Assembly (NCBI RefSeq): GCF_900324485.2
Contig: NC_046651.1
Coordinates: 10,942,605-11,006,604 of the forward strand
Source: Mastacembelus armatus
Lineage: Eukaryota; Chordata; Actinopteri; Synbranchiformes; Mastacembelidae
Direction: 5' to 3'
DNA length: 64,000 nucleotides
Both the position numbers and the translations under genes were made by a program. How positions within the stretch are numbered: position 1 is the first letter of the stretch; every line of letters starts with the position of its first letter. The notes below the pieces were generated by a model. That model did no database searches, was not told the origin of the DNA, and saw nothing but the letters and a program-made list of their open reading frames with translations. Shown here one piece after another: positions 34,401 through 58,729 of this stretch.

Positions 34401-35097
34401 CATTCTTAAATGAAATGTTGTTGTCCTTTATTCTGAGTGTTAAGATTCTGAAAACAACATACACCCACTGATAGTTTATTTTAATGACCTATGTTGCAGA
34501 GAACTGGACCATGTGACTGACTTCAGTGATGGTATTTTCGGCCACACAAAAGTTGTACTTTGTGCTACATTGCTAATTAGCAAATGATACAATGCTAATA
34601 TGCTAAGCTAAGATGGAGTAGTAAACATTATATCTGCTTAACATTAATGTTACCATTGTCATTGTGACTTCTTCGCAAATGTTAGCATTAAGTATAGCAA
34701 CAGTAGTATGACTTTAGCTTTTTGTAGAGTCATTAATGGATAGATATACAGATAGATTGGAGAAGTCACTCTATGATGGAAGAGTTTTGCATCTACAAAT
34801 TTAGTAAAAAGTCAAAGTTTTAATATTAGTATATTACATTCTATAATCCATTCCTATGTTGTTAATATAATATCCTATGTGAAAAGTATCTAATATTTAT
34901 AGCAAAGAAATACAGAAGATCAAAATAAAGTGCAAATGCACCTCTGAAATGTACTATAAGTGTGAAGTAGAAAAAACACAGGTATTCAAAATTGTACACA
35001 AGTACTGGTGAGAATGTTGAAGTCAGAGCAGTAAAATAATTACTTCTCCACTGAACCAAATTTTGTTTTCTTTTTTCTTTTTATTTACCCTGTTACC

Positions 35098-35134
<37 letters not shown>

Positions 35135-35639
35135 ATCTTTGTTTTTTTCTGTTGGGCAAATCGTTCACATGTGAGTTCTCAAGTTGTCTCACTGCTAGTT
35201 TTGCTACTCTGTTGTGAAATGTACCCTGGAACACAAAGTTTCTTGTGTAGACTACCCATCACCAGCACGGTCGAGGTCCTTAGCACAAGGCACCCATGTG
35301 GCCAATGGCAGTAAAAGGCTTGGCGAGGGATCATCACATACCTCACCCTCACACAACTATTTCACAACACCTGGAGGCAGCACATGAGATCCTTACGAGT
35401 GCTTGTGGTTGACAGATCGCTGTAATTGGAAAAACATTCCAGAGACTATATTATTATTATTATCTTGAACAGTCAGTTCCCTGTTGTATATCTAAATGAT
35501 TATAGGAAGTTTAATGTATTTATGCACCGCTGCAGACAGCACGTTTCCATTTTGTGCCATACATAGTAAGATACTTTGTTTGTATTCCACATGTAACATT
35601 ACATTACATGTCTCACATGCATGTTTTTTTTGTCTGCAG
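31457..35639. other. Long gene-poor interval upstream of the PTH receptor
   Basis: This is about 4.2 kb of AT-rich DNA. The missing first exon of the PTH receptor probably lies here, but no ATG-led hydrophobic leader with a matching donor could be singled out. A (TC)15 microsatellite lies at 35102-35131. A GC-richer stretch at about 33810-34020 might be regulatory or a 5' UTR exon. Sequence around 32150-32800 looks repeat-like, but I could not assign a family. Confidence 0.4.
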
Positions 35640-38600
35640 CAGATAGACTCTGATGACGTCATCACTCGAGACGAACAAATCTACGTTCTGATTGGTGCTC
35701 ACACCAGGTGTGAAAGGACCATCCAGACACAAAGGGCTCTGGTTAAAGGTTTGTGTGCTATGTTCGATCCTTTTATTCATCACAGACAAGGACAGGACTG
35801 TGCTCAGATTTGCTTAGCTTTAGCCACAGGTTTACTCCCACTTTATGTCAATCCATCCTTCTGTCTGCTGGGGAAAATATGAATATCTGATTATATTTTA
35901 AAATCAAGTTTAGTAAAAAAAAAAAAAAAAAAAAGGGGGGAATATGTGATCAACACTGGGAATGTGTTGCATGTGTTATCTGGATTGAAAATAAAAAGCT
36001 TTACTCAGTAAGGTCAGTGAGTGCATATTCAAATATATATTATCAGAAACAGCATTTATTACATCAGTGATTTATTTAGGCAAAATCATAACACCCCTCT
36101 AATATCCTGCTGACTAGTATCTCTGTAATTACAGATTACTGAATGTAGGAGCAGACAATAGAGGTGCATTTTTCATTCAGACTATGACGTAGAAGCTGGT
36201 GACATCCTTTTCAGATAACTTGAGTCAATAGTATATTTAGAGAGAAATCTTATAAAACAGATCCCCAGTCAGACGGTCTGTTAAGCTAAAGAGATGCTCA
36301 GTAAACAGTCAAGTGAGACTTTTCAGACATACTGCACAGTAGCCACAGTTTGTTTTTTCACAAAAATTTCAAAACTATTCAATTATGTTTAATTGTTTTA
36401 CTGATTTTATGTAGGTTTAGTAGGAAAATATACAAAAGCTATACATAAAATATAGATCAGATTGTATTTTGTATCAGCAAATTTTCAATATCACAGATCA
36501 GGATCAGGACCCATGTATGTCTGAGCCATATATGGCCTGTTCTCATTAGTCCAGTTCAGGCTCCCTTCCCTTAGAAAATCATTCGGCTCCACTTGATATA
36601 AAATGGCTAACAGCTTCCCATGATTTGTGAAGAAGGTGACTGTCTCCCAGAGTGGGATGGGATCATCTGCTGGCCACGGAGCAAAGCAGGTCAGCTCGTC
36701 TCAGTGCTGTGTCCCGAGTACATCTATGACTTCAACCATAAAGGTAGGAGAGCTCAACAGTCAAGAGTGTCAGCCATACACTGTTGTGTTTTTCCGTTCT
36801 ACTGTCTGAAGCTGTCTCCCACTGTCTCTCCTGTCACACAGGGCGGGCCTACCGTCAGTGTGATGCGTCAGGGAACTGGGAACAGGTACCCAGTATCAAC
36901 CGCACGTGGGCTAACTACACAGAGTGTACCACATACTTGACCTCTAACCACAGGAGCCAAGAGGAGGTGTGTGCTTTTGTCTAGATGTACCTAGATGTGT
37001 ATATAAACAGTGTGCAATCTCGTGGTTGGCTGAAAGTGTGTTTTTGTGCATGTGTATGCACAAACTATTAAAAATCAGTTATCATAATCAGACCGAACTG
37101 CAAAAAGAGTTTGACACTTAATCTTTCTGAATCCTCTTGATGTGATATAAAAACTGTAATTTTAAACCTATTAGTTAATTTTGTTTGCAGGGCAGTAATG
37201 CACTGGTGTTATCTTCTGTGCTGAGCTTGTGTTTTTCTGGTTGCATTTCCATGTATCTGCACACCCTAATATGCTTTTGTTTTATTTCAGAAGGTGTTTG
37301 AGAGACTCCATCTCATGTACACTGTTGGCTACTCCATTTCTCTAGCATCACTGTTAGTGGCACTGTCCATTCTCTGTTACTTCAAGTAAGAAACAGGAAA
37401 CTAAGACTTAACACCTATAGTCAATTGTGCAATAATGTGATTAGCACCAGCCTTAGACATTAGTCTGTTTTCATTCTAACATCCCAGCGTCTTTCTCTCT
37501 TTCACCTTTCAGGCGTCTCCACTGCACACGCAACTACATCCACATTCACCTCTTCACCTCCTTCATATGTCGAGCAGTCAGCATTTTCGTGAAGGATGCT
37601 GTGCTCTACTCTATGTCTGATGACAGCGGCTCTGAGCTGGAGTTCACTGCACAGAAGCCTCATATGGTGTATAATATGTTTTTACATATTCTATTGATTC
37701 ATAGTGTTATTTCTTTTTTGTGTTTTAACATCACTGTTGGATGTAATGCATACTGTACATGCTCATGTTCTTGAATGTCTTTGTATTAGCTATGCTTTCC
37801 TCTCAGAGGGTAGCAGGGGAGCTGTAGCCTTTTTTTTTTTTTACCAGCTGTTTCGTGTCCTCAGGCTGGCTGCAAACTTGCTGTTACTCTCTTCCTTTAT
37901 TTCCTGGCAACAAATCACTACTGGATCCTGGTGGAGGGCTTGTACCTTCACAGCCTCATCTTCATGGCCTTCCTCTCTGACAAGAACTACTTATGGGCCC
38001 TCACCATCACTGGGTGGGGTAAGCAGCATGGTGGCAGATATTCACCTAAAGAGCTAAAAGAGAATCAGCAGATGGACAATTTCACGATTTTTAAAAAAAA
38101 ATTTTTTTACCTCAGGTGTCCCAGTTGTGTTTGTGTCCATTTGGGTCAGTGCACGAGCATCGCTGGCTGACACACAGTGAGTCCTGATAATACACACTGA
38201 TCCATCCAAAATTTACATGACATCACTTGAACTCTTCTATTTCTGCTTTCAGGTGTTGGGACATCAGTGCTGGAAACCTGAAGTGGATCTATCAAGTTCC
38301 TATTCTAGCAGCGATCGTTGTACGAAAAAGAATTTCCATTCAAATATTAAATGCTAAAATATATTTGACAGGTTGACTGTAAACTTGGCTTTACATCTAT
38401 ACCCCTGCAGGTCAATTTCCTCCTCTTTGTCAACATAATACGAGTACTGGCCTCTAAACTGTGGGAAACAAACACTGGTAAACTGGACCCTCGACAGCAA
38501 TACCGGTGACTGTTCATCCAACCATCCTAGAATGAAAAGATACAAATATTTTTGCTCAAATTTATTTATTTATTCTCTAATGTACATTTTTATAGGCCAC

Positions 38601-39514
38601 TATTACTTTATGAATATTTCTGCTTTTTTTTCAAGGAAGCTACTCAAGTCCACATTAGTCCTCATGCCTTTGTTTGGAGTTCACTACATGGTGTTCATGG
38701 CTCTTCCCTACACTGAGGTCACTGGGCTGCTGTGGCAGGTGCAGATGCATTATGAGATGTTCTTTAACTCTTCCCAGGTCAGATTACACCTTTCTAAGTG
38801 CTGATGCAGTAAGCAATACTGTGATTTAAGATTACTAGGAGCTTCTATAGTATACATTTTCAATAAAAACTCCATTTTGTATTTTCAGGGCTTTTTTGTG
38901 GCATTTATCTACTGTTTCTGCAATGGGGAGGTAATAAAGTTACAATTAAGACTTATTCACATTTATATCGTTTTTTGGGGGGTCTGATTAAAAAAGTACA
39001 CATAACTAATTTTTCTCGCTACTCGTGTTTTCAGGTGCAGGCGGAGTTAAAAAAGGCGTGGCTGAGACGCAGCCTCGCTCTGGATCTCAAACAAAAAGCC
39101 AGGACTACCAGCAGTGGTGGTGGAGGCAGCTGTTACTACGGTGGGATGATGTCACACACCACCACCCACAGTGTCAGCTTGTCTGCTGCCAATCCCAGAG
39201 CTCTGTCCTTCAATGGAGTTGTGGTGGGCTCAGGTGGAGCTGCTGGTGGTGGGTCAGCGGTCAGACCGCCACGCCACAACTCGCTGCACCCCCAGACCAG
39301 CCTGCCTGGATACATGCCCCATGACACCAGCCACCAACAAGAGCTGTCTTTGTGGAGGTCAGGGAGGTTAGAGTCTGGGGTTTTTGCCAGGAATACCAGA
39401 GCCAGCAGGGGAAATCATGACTCCAAAAATCATGAAGTATCTTCAACCCAAAGCCCTGATGGAGAAGATCCAGAGAGCTCCTTGTCTCTGAAAGAGCTGG
39501 AGACCATTTTGTAA
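35640..39514 (+). CDS. pth1rb: Class B GPCR, parathyroid hormone receptor of the PTH3R/pth1rb type (5' exon missing)
   Basis: Secretin-family receptor for PTH/PTHrP-like hormones, coupling mainly to Gs. Twelve phase-consistent exons: 35640-35748, 36633-36743, 36842-36966, 37291-37385, 37513-37666, 37865-38018, 38116-38176, 38253-38319, 38411-38505, 38636-38777, 38889-38930, 39035-39514, about 544 codons. The hormone-binding ectodomain has [21 protein letters not shown] and [10 protein letters not shown]. The seven-helix part includes [51 protein letters not shown] and FCNGEVQAE. The core resembles PTH1R more than PTH2R ([19 protein letters not shown]). The PTH1R-specific linker exon between the first ectodomain exon and CLPEW is absent, which points to PTH3R, a receptor lost in placental mammals. 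Two acceptors are NAGNAG type. The signal-peptide exon was not found. Confidence 0.87.
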
Positions 39515-39543
39515 CTGTTTTGATGAATGTTCAGGTGAGCGTT

Positions 39544-39549
39544 AATAAA
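39544..39549 (+). terminator. pth1rb: Poly(A) signal of the PTH receptor gene
   Basis: A canonical AATAAA lies only 30 bases after the stop codon, which implies a very short 3' UTR if it is used. Confidence 0.5.
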
Positions 39550-42180
39550 ATGTTGAACTCCTGGATACAAAGGCAGATAACAGGAACAGATGCTTCAGCT
39601 GAGCGTAGCACGTGGTCATCTGTATAAACCCCTATGTTGAATCGCATTTGCAAACACAGAACCAAAAAAGGTATTTAAAGACTTCACTTCTGTTGTCTTT
39701 TGTTTCATTGACTTCTTCCCAGGTTTGTAACAAACTTTCAAAGTCAGTGTGGATAGGAAGTCCTTAAGGTGATCAGAAAACTGGGCATTTGAACACCTAC
39801 AATTCAATGGCAGCTCCTGAAGTGGACTGGGTGTTATTATTGAAAGCTCTTTGTGTGTGTGGGATTTTTCTCCCTCTTTACATCGTCTTTGTGTTTGGGC
39901 TTGTCTGAGCTGTGTGACCCCAGTTCAAACTGCACTTATGTGTGTGAGTGTGTGTCTGCGAGTGAGTGTGTGTGAGCAGCCACTGTCTCTGAATCTTCTG
40001 TAGCAATCCTAGCTTTTCCAAATATTGACCTCCACATATCAGCCACACATTTATGATGGAGGGGTTATTATATTCCAGTTACATAAAGCAGTTACAGAGA
40101 TTATGTCTAACCATTAGTAGTAGCATCAGGAGAGCACAGGACCTCAGGACTTCACCTTTGTTGTTGTCATCTGTTTTTTACTCATTCCAATCTGTCAGTC
40201 TGACAAGACCCAGAAGGCTGATGCACAAACCTTTTGCCCCTCACAGGCCAAACCCCAGCTCCTTCCTCCATGTAACCTCTGCCCTGAATGCCCTCACAAC
40301 ACCATCAAGAATTTCACACACTCCCCTCAGGCCTCAACTCACTGCAAGAGACAACTGAGTTGTTCATAGACCTCAAAATGAGTGACAAACCAGCAGCACA
40401 AGTCACCAGTATCTGCAAGATAAACAGACAAAAAAAACTACCTGTATATATTTTCTCCAGAAAAAGAAATGACTGTTTTGTGTTTATAGTATAAGTGCAG
40501 TATCAGATCATTCTGATCACTTACAATGTTTTGGGAGTATGTAGCTGATCAGTATGGAAATTATTTACTTACTACTTCTCTGCTCTGTTTGTAAAAAACA
40601 TAATGTATATTTTTATTTATGTCAGGAACAACAGAAGAATAAAAAATATTTCCCATCATCCCCCCTATGCAAATGCAAAACTGATTCCTTATTTCCTAGA
40701 CATGCACTAAACTTTAGTACTTATCTTAATATTCTGCAAGATGACACTGAAGTCCTAAAATACTGTGCTGCAGGTGATTCGGAGCTTAACCCAAAACTAA
40801 AAGTCTTTTTTTTTTTTATGTCTCAACTAATTAACTAATAACTAACTGTCCCTGTAGACAATGATGGGTACAGGTACGGATACTACAGGTCTGCCCCCTG
40901 CTGCATAAATGAAAACACTGCAACTGAATGTGTCTACACTGGTTGTTTCAGTTCAAATGAATGAAAATAGAACCAGTCATTAAACATTAGTGGGTATATA
41001 TGCTCAGTTTTAACTTTCAGACCATTAACACCATAGAGAAATACAGTAAATACTAGAAATGTAACATAAATGATCCTTTTAAGTGCTTTAACACACATCT
41101 GTTAGAAGTAATAACATACTATTATCTTGTAGCATAACCTTGTTTTTTTGTATTGTTGTGTATGTACTGAGTGATACTGCAGGACATGAGGTTACGTAAA
41201 ATAATATAATCTCATGTATAAGGTAGCCCTGCCAATGCAGAAACTGGCCTCCACATGTCAAAGCCACAATCATCCTAAAGCATAACTGTGTTAAATCATT
41301 CAGATTTGAAAAATCAGTAATGACAGACACATTAATAAACTGTAGGTAGCCATTTAGAAAAAATATAACATAACAATCAAGAAGCTTTTGTATGAGGTAC
41401 TGCTGTCTCCACCATTCACACGTGACATTTGTTTACACCTGGATCTCGTTTAGATTGCAGGCTACATGATCAGTTCACAGGATTATGATGCACATGGAGC
41501 ATCATAATCACAGAAATGCATGAGTGACTGCTTATCCACAAGGACCAAAAAAAAAAAACCACACCACCTCTGACCCTTGACCCCTGACCCCCGCTCAGCA
41601 ACGTATGGTGGCAACCAGCTGTCTCTCCATTAGAGGGTACAGGCTGGACACCAGAGTGTCTCCATTAGCTTTCTGATGGAGCTTAGCAACTGATTCACCT
41701 CAGCTGGTTCAGACTCCATATAAACGATGATTGTGTCTGATGATGGAGGAGGGCTGCTGATGGGAAATTACAGGAGGAGGATATGATCTAGCATGATGAC
41801 TGCAGTGTTGATGATATCACCCCTGAACAAGAAACTAAACCACAGAAGGTTCATTGTCATTTAGAGAGACAACATGTTTTAAAACACATTCTTGTGTTTC
41901 CTATATAAATAGCTTTATGGCTTGAGATATTTGATAAATGTTTTTGATTTAATCACCTGTATATGGTGTTCATATGGAGAGAAATATTCAGCTCGAGCTA
42001 TCATTTTATTCCCATTTTGTTCCCATTTATTCCCACATTTATATTATACATTTTGTCATTTACTGAAATTTTTGCAGGACTTCTTTTTTTTTGTAAAAGT
42101 GTAGGCTACATGCCACGGACACCCTGAGGTGATCCGCCATGATGCCAGCTGATCTAGTGGCGTCACGGTGAGGTCAAAGA
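39550..42180. other. Interval between the PTH receptor and rundc3a
   Basis: No exon or known repeat is recognised here. It contains the triple nuclear-receptor half-site array at 41571-41590 and several short TG-rich stretches near 39850-39970. Open frames around 40053-40358 have no recognisable homology or coding character. Confidence 0.5.
41571..41590. promoter_or_regulatory. Triple DR1 nuclear-receptor half-site array
   Basis: Three identical TGACCC half-sites (GGGTCA on the other strand) are separated by exactly one base each: 41571-41576, 41578-41583, 41585-41590. DR1 spacing is the layout bound by RXR heterodimers, HNF4 and COUP-TF factors. It lies about 870 bases upstream of the rundc3a start codon. 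Function is inferred. Confidence 0.45.
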
Positions 42181-42181
42181 A

Positions 42182-47747
<5,566 letters not shown>

Positions 47748-48875
47748 GGGGCGCCAAAGAAACACTGCCAACCCCATAACAGACACTGAGACAACTCAAC
47801 ATGAAAACAAAGGACTACTTTTGGTAGGTGGAGAAACTCTCTCTTTCGTGGCCCTTACGTGAGTTCCTTTACCTTCACGCTCTGAGCCCAGCAGTCTCTC
47901 AGCTTACATCCATGAAGCATTTGTGAAGGTGTAGCCTCCCTGTCTGGGTTTTTTCAACAAAGATGCAGGAATCGCTGCTGTACTGCCTGTTGGCCTCATT
48001 CTGTTTCACTGTCTTTCATAGTCTTGACAAGATTAAGCCTCTTGGAATGCAAACAACTGGTGCAAGTTTGCCCTCTCTTACATCATGATGTTTGATTTTG
48101 TGCAATTACTGTCAAATCTCTGTACTGCCCAAATTCATCAGACCTCTTTATAGGGTTGTTCTGTACATACTTGTTCATTTGTCTGTGTCTTATCAGTCTG
48201 TCAGTATATCGTATTCTCTCTGTTGCATAATGCTGGCAGGATGGATGAGCTATTATAACCTCTTAGCGATCAGAAACAATGTTTTACCATATTATATTAC
48301 ACTGTTATAAGAAGATGGAAAAAGGTCAGAGCAGATGATTTAAACATGTTCAAAGTCCAAACTGTGGCCAGAGGGTTTAATGATAAAGATTCATTAAAAA
48401 AAATAAATAACAAAAGCAGCTTTATGTTATTAGGATGAATGGCGGTTTGGACCTTTTATTCAATCATACAGTAGGTTAAGATTTCTAGTATGTGACATGA
48501 AAGACCCGCCAGGCTACTAAGGTTTGCAGAGCCACTACGATGTGGACATAGCAAAACACACATGATATCCATTGCATACAAATACAAAGTACATTGTGAC
48601 TATGCAGTGCAGAAAGAATGCTTTCATCGTCTTTTTCTACAAACCTTGCTTGATAGAATAGTTTGAGCAGGAGAGAAATAGTGAATGTGCACCTTGCATA
48701 TGTGTGTCTTTTTTTTTCTTCACCCCAACCCCATTCCTGTTTTTTTGTTTTCCTTTTTAGATTCAAATTAATTTAATGACATACTGACTTCTATGATTTA
48801 CAGTCATGTAGATTGCAATCTCATGCAGTGTTGTTGAGAGTTGGGATATGTTGTGTTATTTAAAACTGCAATAAA
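47748..48875 (+). other. rundc3a: rundc3a 3' UTR
   Basis: Non-coding sequence runs from the rundc3a stop to a canonical AATAAA at 48870-48875, giving a 3' UTR of about 1.1 kb. No other structure is noted. Confidence 0.5.
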
Positions 48876-50840
48876 ACTGCCTTTTTTGAAAAATTAAATG
48901 CTGGTATTGGTTGGATGTGAGTTGTTTTTTTTTCTTACCTACAACAGCACTGTGATCACTATTATGTTTGGTACTGGGATTCATGTTGTGCTCAGGAAAA
49001 AAATTAGACACAAATATGCAACAAATAAATAAATAAAGCTGCTTCCAAATGAATGGCTGACAGCTAACACAATGTCCGGTTAACACAATGTGTGGTTAAC
49101 ACAACGTGTGGTTTCCCCTTGTGACTTTTTGTCTTCATTTTCTTTCACATATAGTTTAATTTTGTAAAGCATGACATCATCTCTCTTCAAATGGGCTTGA
49201 CATAGCCTATGTGAGGTCATAGGTTAGGCTCATTCGTTCATTAACACAGACAAATACATAGAGCTAAGCAAACAGCAGCAGAAGGTCCTTTGGTAAACGC
49301 TGGAAATGCATTATGTAGGAGACACATTCCAGATCGACATACTATCTAATTAACGGCCTGGCTGTAAATGAATGAATACCAAGAGGTTGTGAAAAGTAAC
49401 GTTTAGTTATATTCCTTTGTCTTTGGCTGTTTTGTGAAAGTAACATCAATTACTGAGTGTGGTTTCACTAGATAGGTCAGCACATGGTCCAGCACTTCAC
49501 CCTTTTGTGATAAAGCACATTAACTCCCAGACATAGAATATTATCTAAGCATGAATTGAAGTCTGATGTACAGTGAGTAGGTGCACGTTTAGGTGAGATG
49601 GCGCTGAGGGCCCTAACACTAGTCGTGGATCTGTATGTAAAAGTGCATGTCATGTTATCTTTGCCCCCTTGTCCTGTCCCACCACTGGCACTCCCTTTTA
49701 CACTGGGTCAGGACATTTATCTCCCACAATGCACACTGTGTCACACGTGCACACACACCACCCAAAACCCACTTCACAGTCTACCCAGATGCAAACACAC
49801 CCAGCTGGGATGATTTAAGAGGCCTAAGGACAGTATGATGAAATATTTAAACTACAAATGAATAAATGAAAGTGAAACAGTTAGAGACCATACCACTGGA
49901 ATTTGATGTTGCCTATTTACTACAAATACTACCACTCTGCATACCGTGCTATTGTACTACAGAAACTCATATCATTTCCTAATGTTAGAATCCATGCAGT
50001 GGTTTCCATTCATTTTGTTTGGCATACAGTGGAAACTTATTTTAGCTGTGTAATCCACCTCGAGTCAGCATTAATTTTTGTCAAATCACATTATTGGTAT
50101 GAGGTAATGCAGTGCAGACTATTCAAATCAATCTGGTCTTATATTGCATCACCATAGTGTACCACCAACAAAAATCATTGTGGACTCACTCATGGACTAA
50201 ACAAATCAACCAAACTTCAGGAGTGCGCTCACTTGTTTTCATGCTTTACTAAAATGAAAACGGAAAATACACCAAAAATATAAAATTGTATTTTGAAAAA
50301 TTCAAACATGTAAAGGTTACATGATTTGCCAAGATGTTGCACCATATATGTGATTCTTGCCCATGAATAATAAATCATTACAATCCAAAAATATAACAGT
50401 TATTATTCTAAAATGATCAGTCATTTTCATTTCAGCACTTTAAGAATATTTAATGTGTTTGTCTATTGTTACTCAAGTTTTGAATGCAGGACTTTGACAG
50501 TAATAAGGTGGTCTATTTGTAGTATTGTTTGTAGTATATGTGAGTGCATGTGCATATGTGTATACTTCTTCAACCCCTGGTGGCGATTTGTAGTTAAAAA
50601 GCTAAAACACACTGGTATTATCCTTTAAAAACACATACTGTCAGAGTCCAGACGTAGACTACAGTAGCTCCGCTAATACTTCGGTTGAAAAAGGGGCGAA
50701 ACGTGTTAATTCAGCACGAATGTAATGGCGAAAATCTGTTAATATGAGATATGAATTGAGGGCGGTGACAGTAAATCTCATTGTCTGAGGATTCACGGAT
50801 TGACGGTGGATTGCCCAATAGGATTAAAGTCGGAGGTTCC
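48876..50840. other. Intergenic interval between rundc3a and fam117a
   Basis: AT-rich DNA with no recognisable exon. The only repeat seen is the 16-nt tandem array at 49065-49112, listed separately. Confidence 0.5.
49065..49112. repeat. 16-nt minisatellite, three copies
   Basis: Three head-to-tail units of TAACACAATGTGTGGT occupy 49065-49080, 49081-49096 and 49097-49112. The first differs from the second at two bases and the third at one. It is a small local duplication. Confidence 0.85.
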
Positions 50841-50845
50841 CCCAA

Positions 50846-50896
50846 CCAATCAAAAGTGACGACCAGGATCGGGCCCGCCCCTCAGCATATAATTAA
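50846..50896 (+). promoter_or_regulatory. fam117a: fam117a core promoter
   Basis: In order there is a CCAAT box (50846-50850), a CRE-like GTGACGAC, a GC box (GGGCCCGCCC, 50871-50880) and a TATA-like TATAATTAAA (about 50888-50897). The spacing would place the transcription start near 50920-50930, leaving a 5' UTR of about 530 bases. The motifs are seen; the start site is inferred. Confidence 0.5.
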
Positions 50897-51021
50897 ATCC
50901 ACTCCAGCGTGGTGGTGGTACGAGTGTTTGGAGTTTGAGAGCACCGAGGGCGAGGAGGCTGCGACCAGCGGGCAGCTAGTTTTCTGGGCCACCAAAACAC
51001 GCTCCAGCCCGAAAAATTACA

Positions 51022-51312
51022 ATGAAATATACTTCAAGTTTTGCTCAGAAGACGTAGGAGCTGACGTTAAAGTGACTTTTTGAAAGCGGAGCTGCTTCCT
51101 TGTTCGACAACGGGGTGAAATATCTCAACATCCTCACAAAGAAACTTTGCTCGCTAGGCTGCTAACTCGCACACACGCCAGAAAACAAGTATGACCACCG
51201 CCGAAGACTTGACCCCGGGCTGTTAGTGAGCTCCCACATGTCGAGCTGAGTGTGCTGGTGGTCGGATCTATTTCGAAATGGTCTCTGTATGAGTCAAGAC
51301 TGGATTTGGTAA
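51022..51312 (+). promoter_or_regulatory. fam117a: Cluster of five short uORFs in the fam117a 5' UTR
   Basis: Five complete ATG-to-stop upstream frames precede the main start: 51022-51057 (11 codons plus stop), 51191-51226 (11), 51238-51249 (3), 51278-51292 (4) and 51289-51312 (7). The last ATG overlaps the stop codon of the frame before it. If the inferred promoter is right, all five are on the mRNA and would be expected to reduce or regulate translation of fam117a. Confidence 0.45.
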
Positions 51313-51458
51313 CGGTTTTGTAGTAGTCATCATCACTAGAGGAGGAAGAGTAGGAGCTGGTTAACGACCAAACACCAACCAGAGCGCCCCCCAGGTCTGG
51401 ACAGCTGCTCATTTCTGTGCGTTTGGAGCTAAATAATCCCACCTTTGTTACTGGAAAC

Positions 51459-57630
<6,172 letters not shown>

Positions 57631-58729
57631 TCACAGCCACAGGCTTTAGTGTGTTAATGATTGTGCATAATGCAAATCTGAGACAGATTTGTTGCTTTAT
57701 TTTTGGACGAGGCCCATTCTTTTTCTACACAGGTATAAAATAATCTTATGTTAAAAATAATATGAAAGAAAATAATTAATATACTCATGCAATCCAAAGT
57801 ATGTGCCTCATAAGCTACTTGTTTTGGGTTTCTAGGCATTCCAACATCTCCAAACCAATGCCTTCTTGGTTCTGACATTTTTATCATCCAAAGATCTATT
57901 CTTGGCCAAACCGGAGTGTGAGAGATGGTGCACACTTATTCTACTCTTAGCTCTGAATGAGACATGATTTGACTTTAAAAGTTCTACAGATGTTATTTTT
58001 GTTATCTTTTTTACTTGCAAAAAAAGTAACTTGTGCGCACACATCAGTGGATAAAAACCTGTTATTGTTTGACGTTCCAGATGTTGCTTGATGGTATGTT
58101 CCAGTTTTGAGGTTTCACAGCATAGTTGACTGACTAACCAGTTTTAGTGGTATAGATTTGTCATACTAAATGTTTCTCTGAAGATGTTCTTTTTCTTCTG
58201 CAAAGCTGACAAGTTAATGTTCCGATAGTTTTATTTCTGGTAGACATGTTTGCACAAATTGAACTGCTACTTTTGAGTCGCAATTCTTATTTTTATATTC
58301 ACTTTTGTACTTCATTGTAAATGTAAGAGTAGTAATCTGTATTTTCTACATCGTTTTCAATTACCTGCAATATAAGCTAAAAAAAAAAAAGTTAGTTTTG
58401 TTCTGTCGGTATATTCGAGGCAGGTGTTCTGACATGTTGTGGATGGATGGATGGATTTTGTTTATGCACTTCCAGGAGAGGGTGTATGTGAAGAAAGAGA
58501 TGCTTCTTCCATTCAATGGTCCTGGGTTTAATGCCTTGACAGGAGTTTTACTTCTTAGTTGTAGTATCGTGGTGACATACCGATGGATTGAAACATCGTC
58601 TTTCCAAAAAATGCCTCAATTTCAATGTTCCATGAATTGGTGTGGATGCTGGGGACGTGCTGTTATCTCAGGTTCTTTGTTCTGTCCACATAAACAAAGA
58701 TCAGTACTGTGTTGTTTGTCATTATTAAA
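57631..58729 (+). other. fam117a: fam117a 3' UTR
   Basis: Non-coding sequence follows the stop. It contains a short GGAT microsatellite at 58440-58455 and ends near a variant poly(A) signal ATTAAA at 58724-58729. The 3' end is not certain. Confidence 0.4.

Noticed and set aside
35654-35661. Perfect CRE (TGACGTCA)
   Set aside because: It lies inside PTH receptor exon 2 and is explained by the codons for DDVI, so a regulatory role is not supported.
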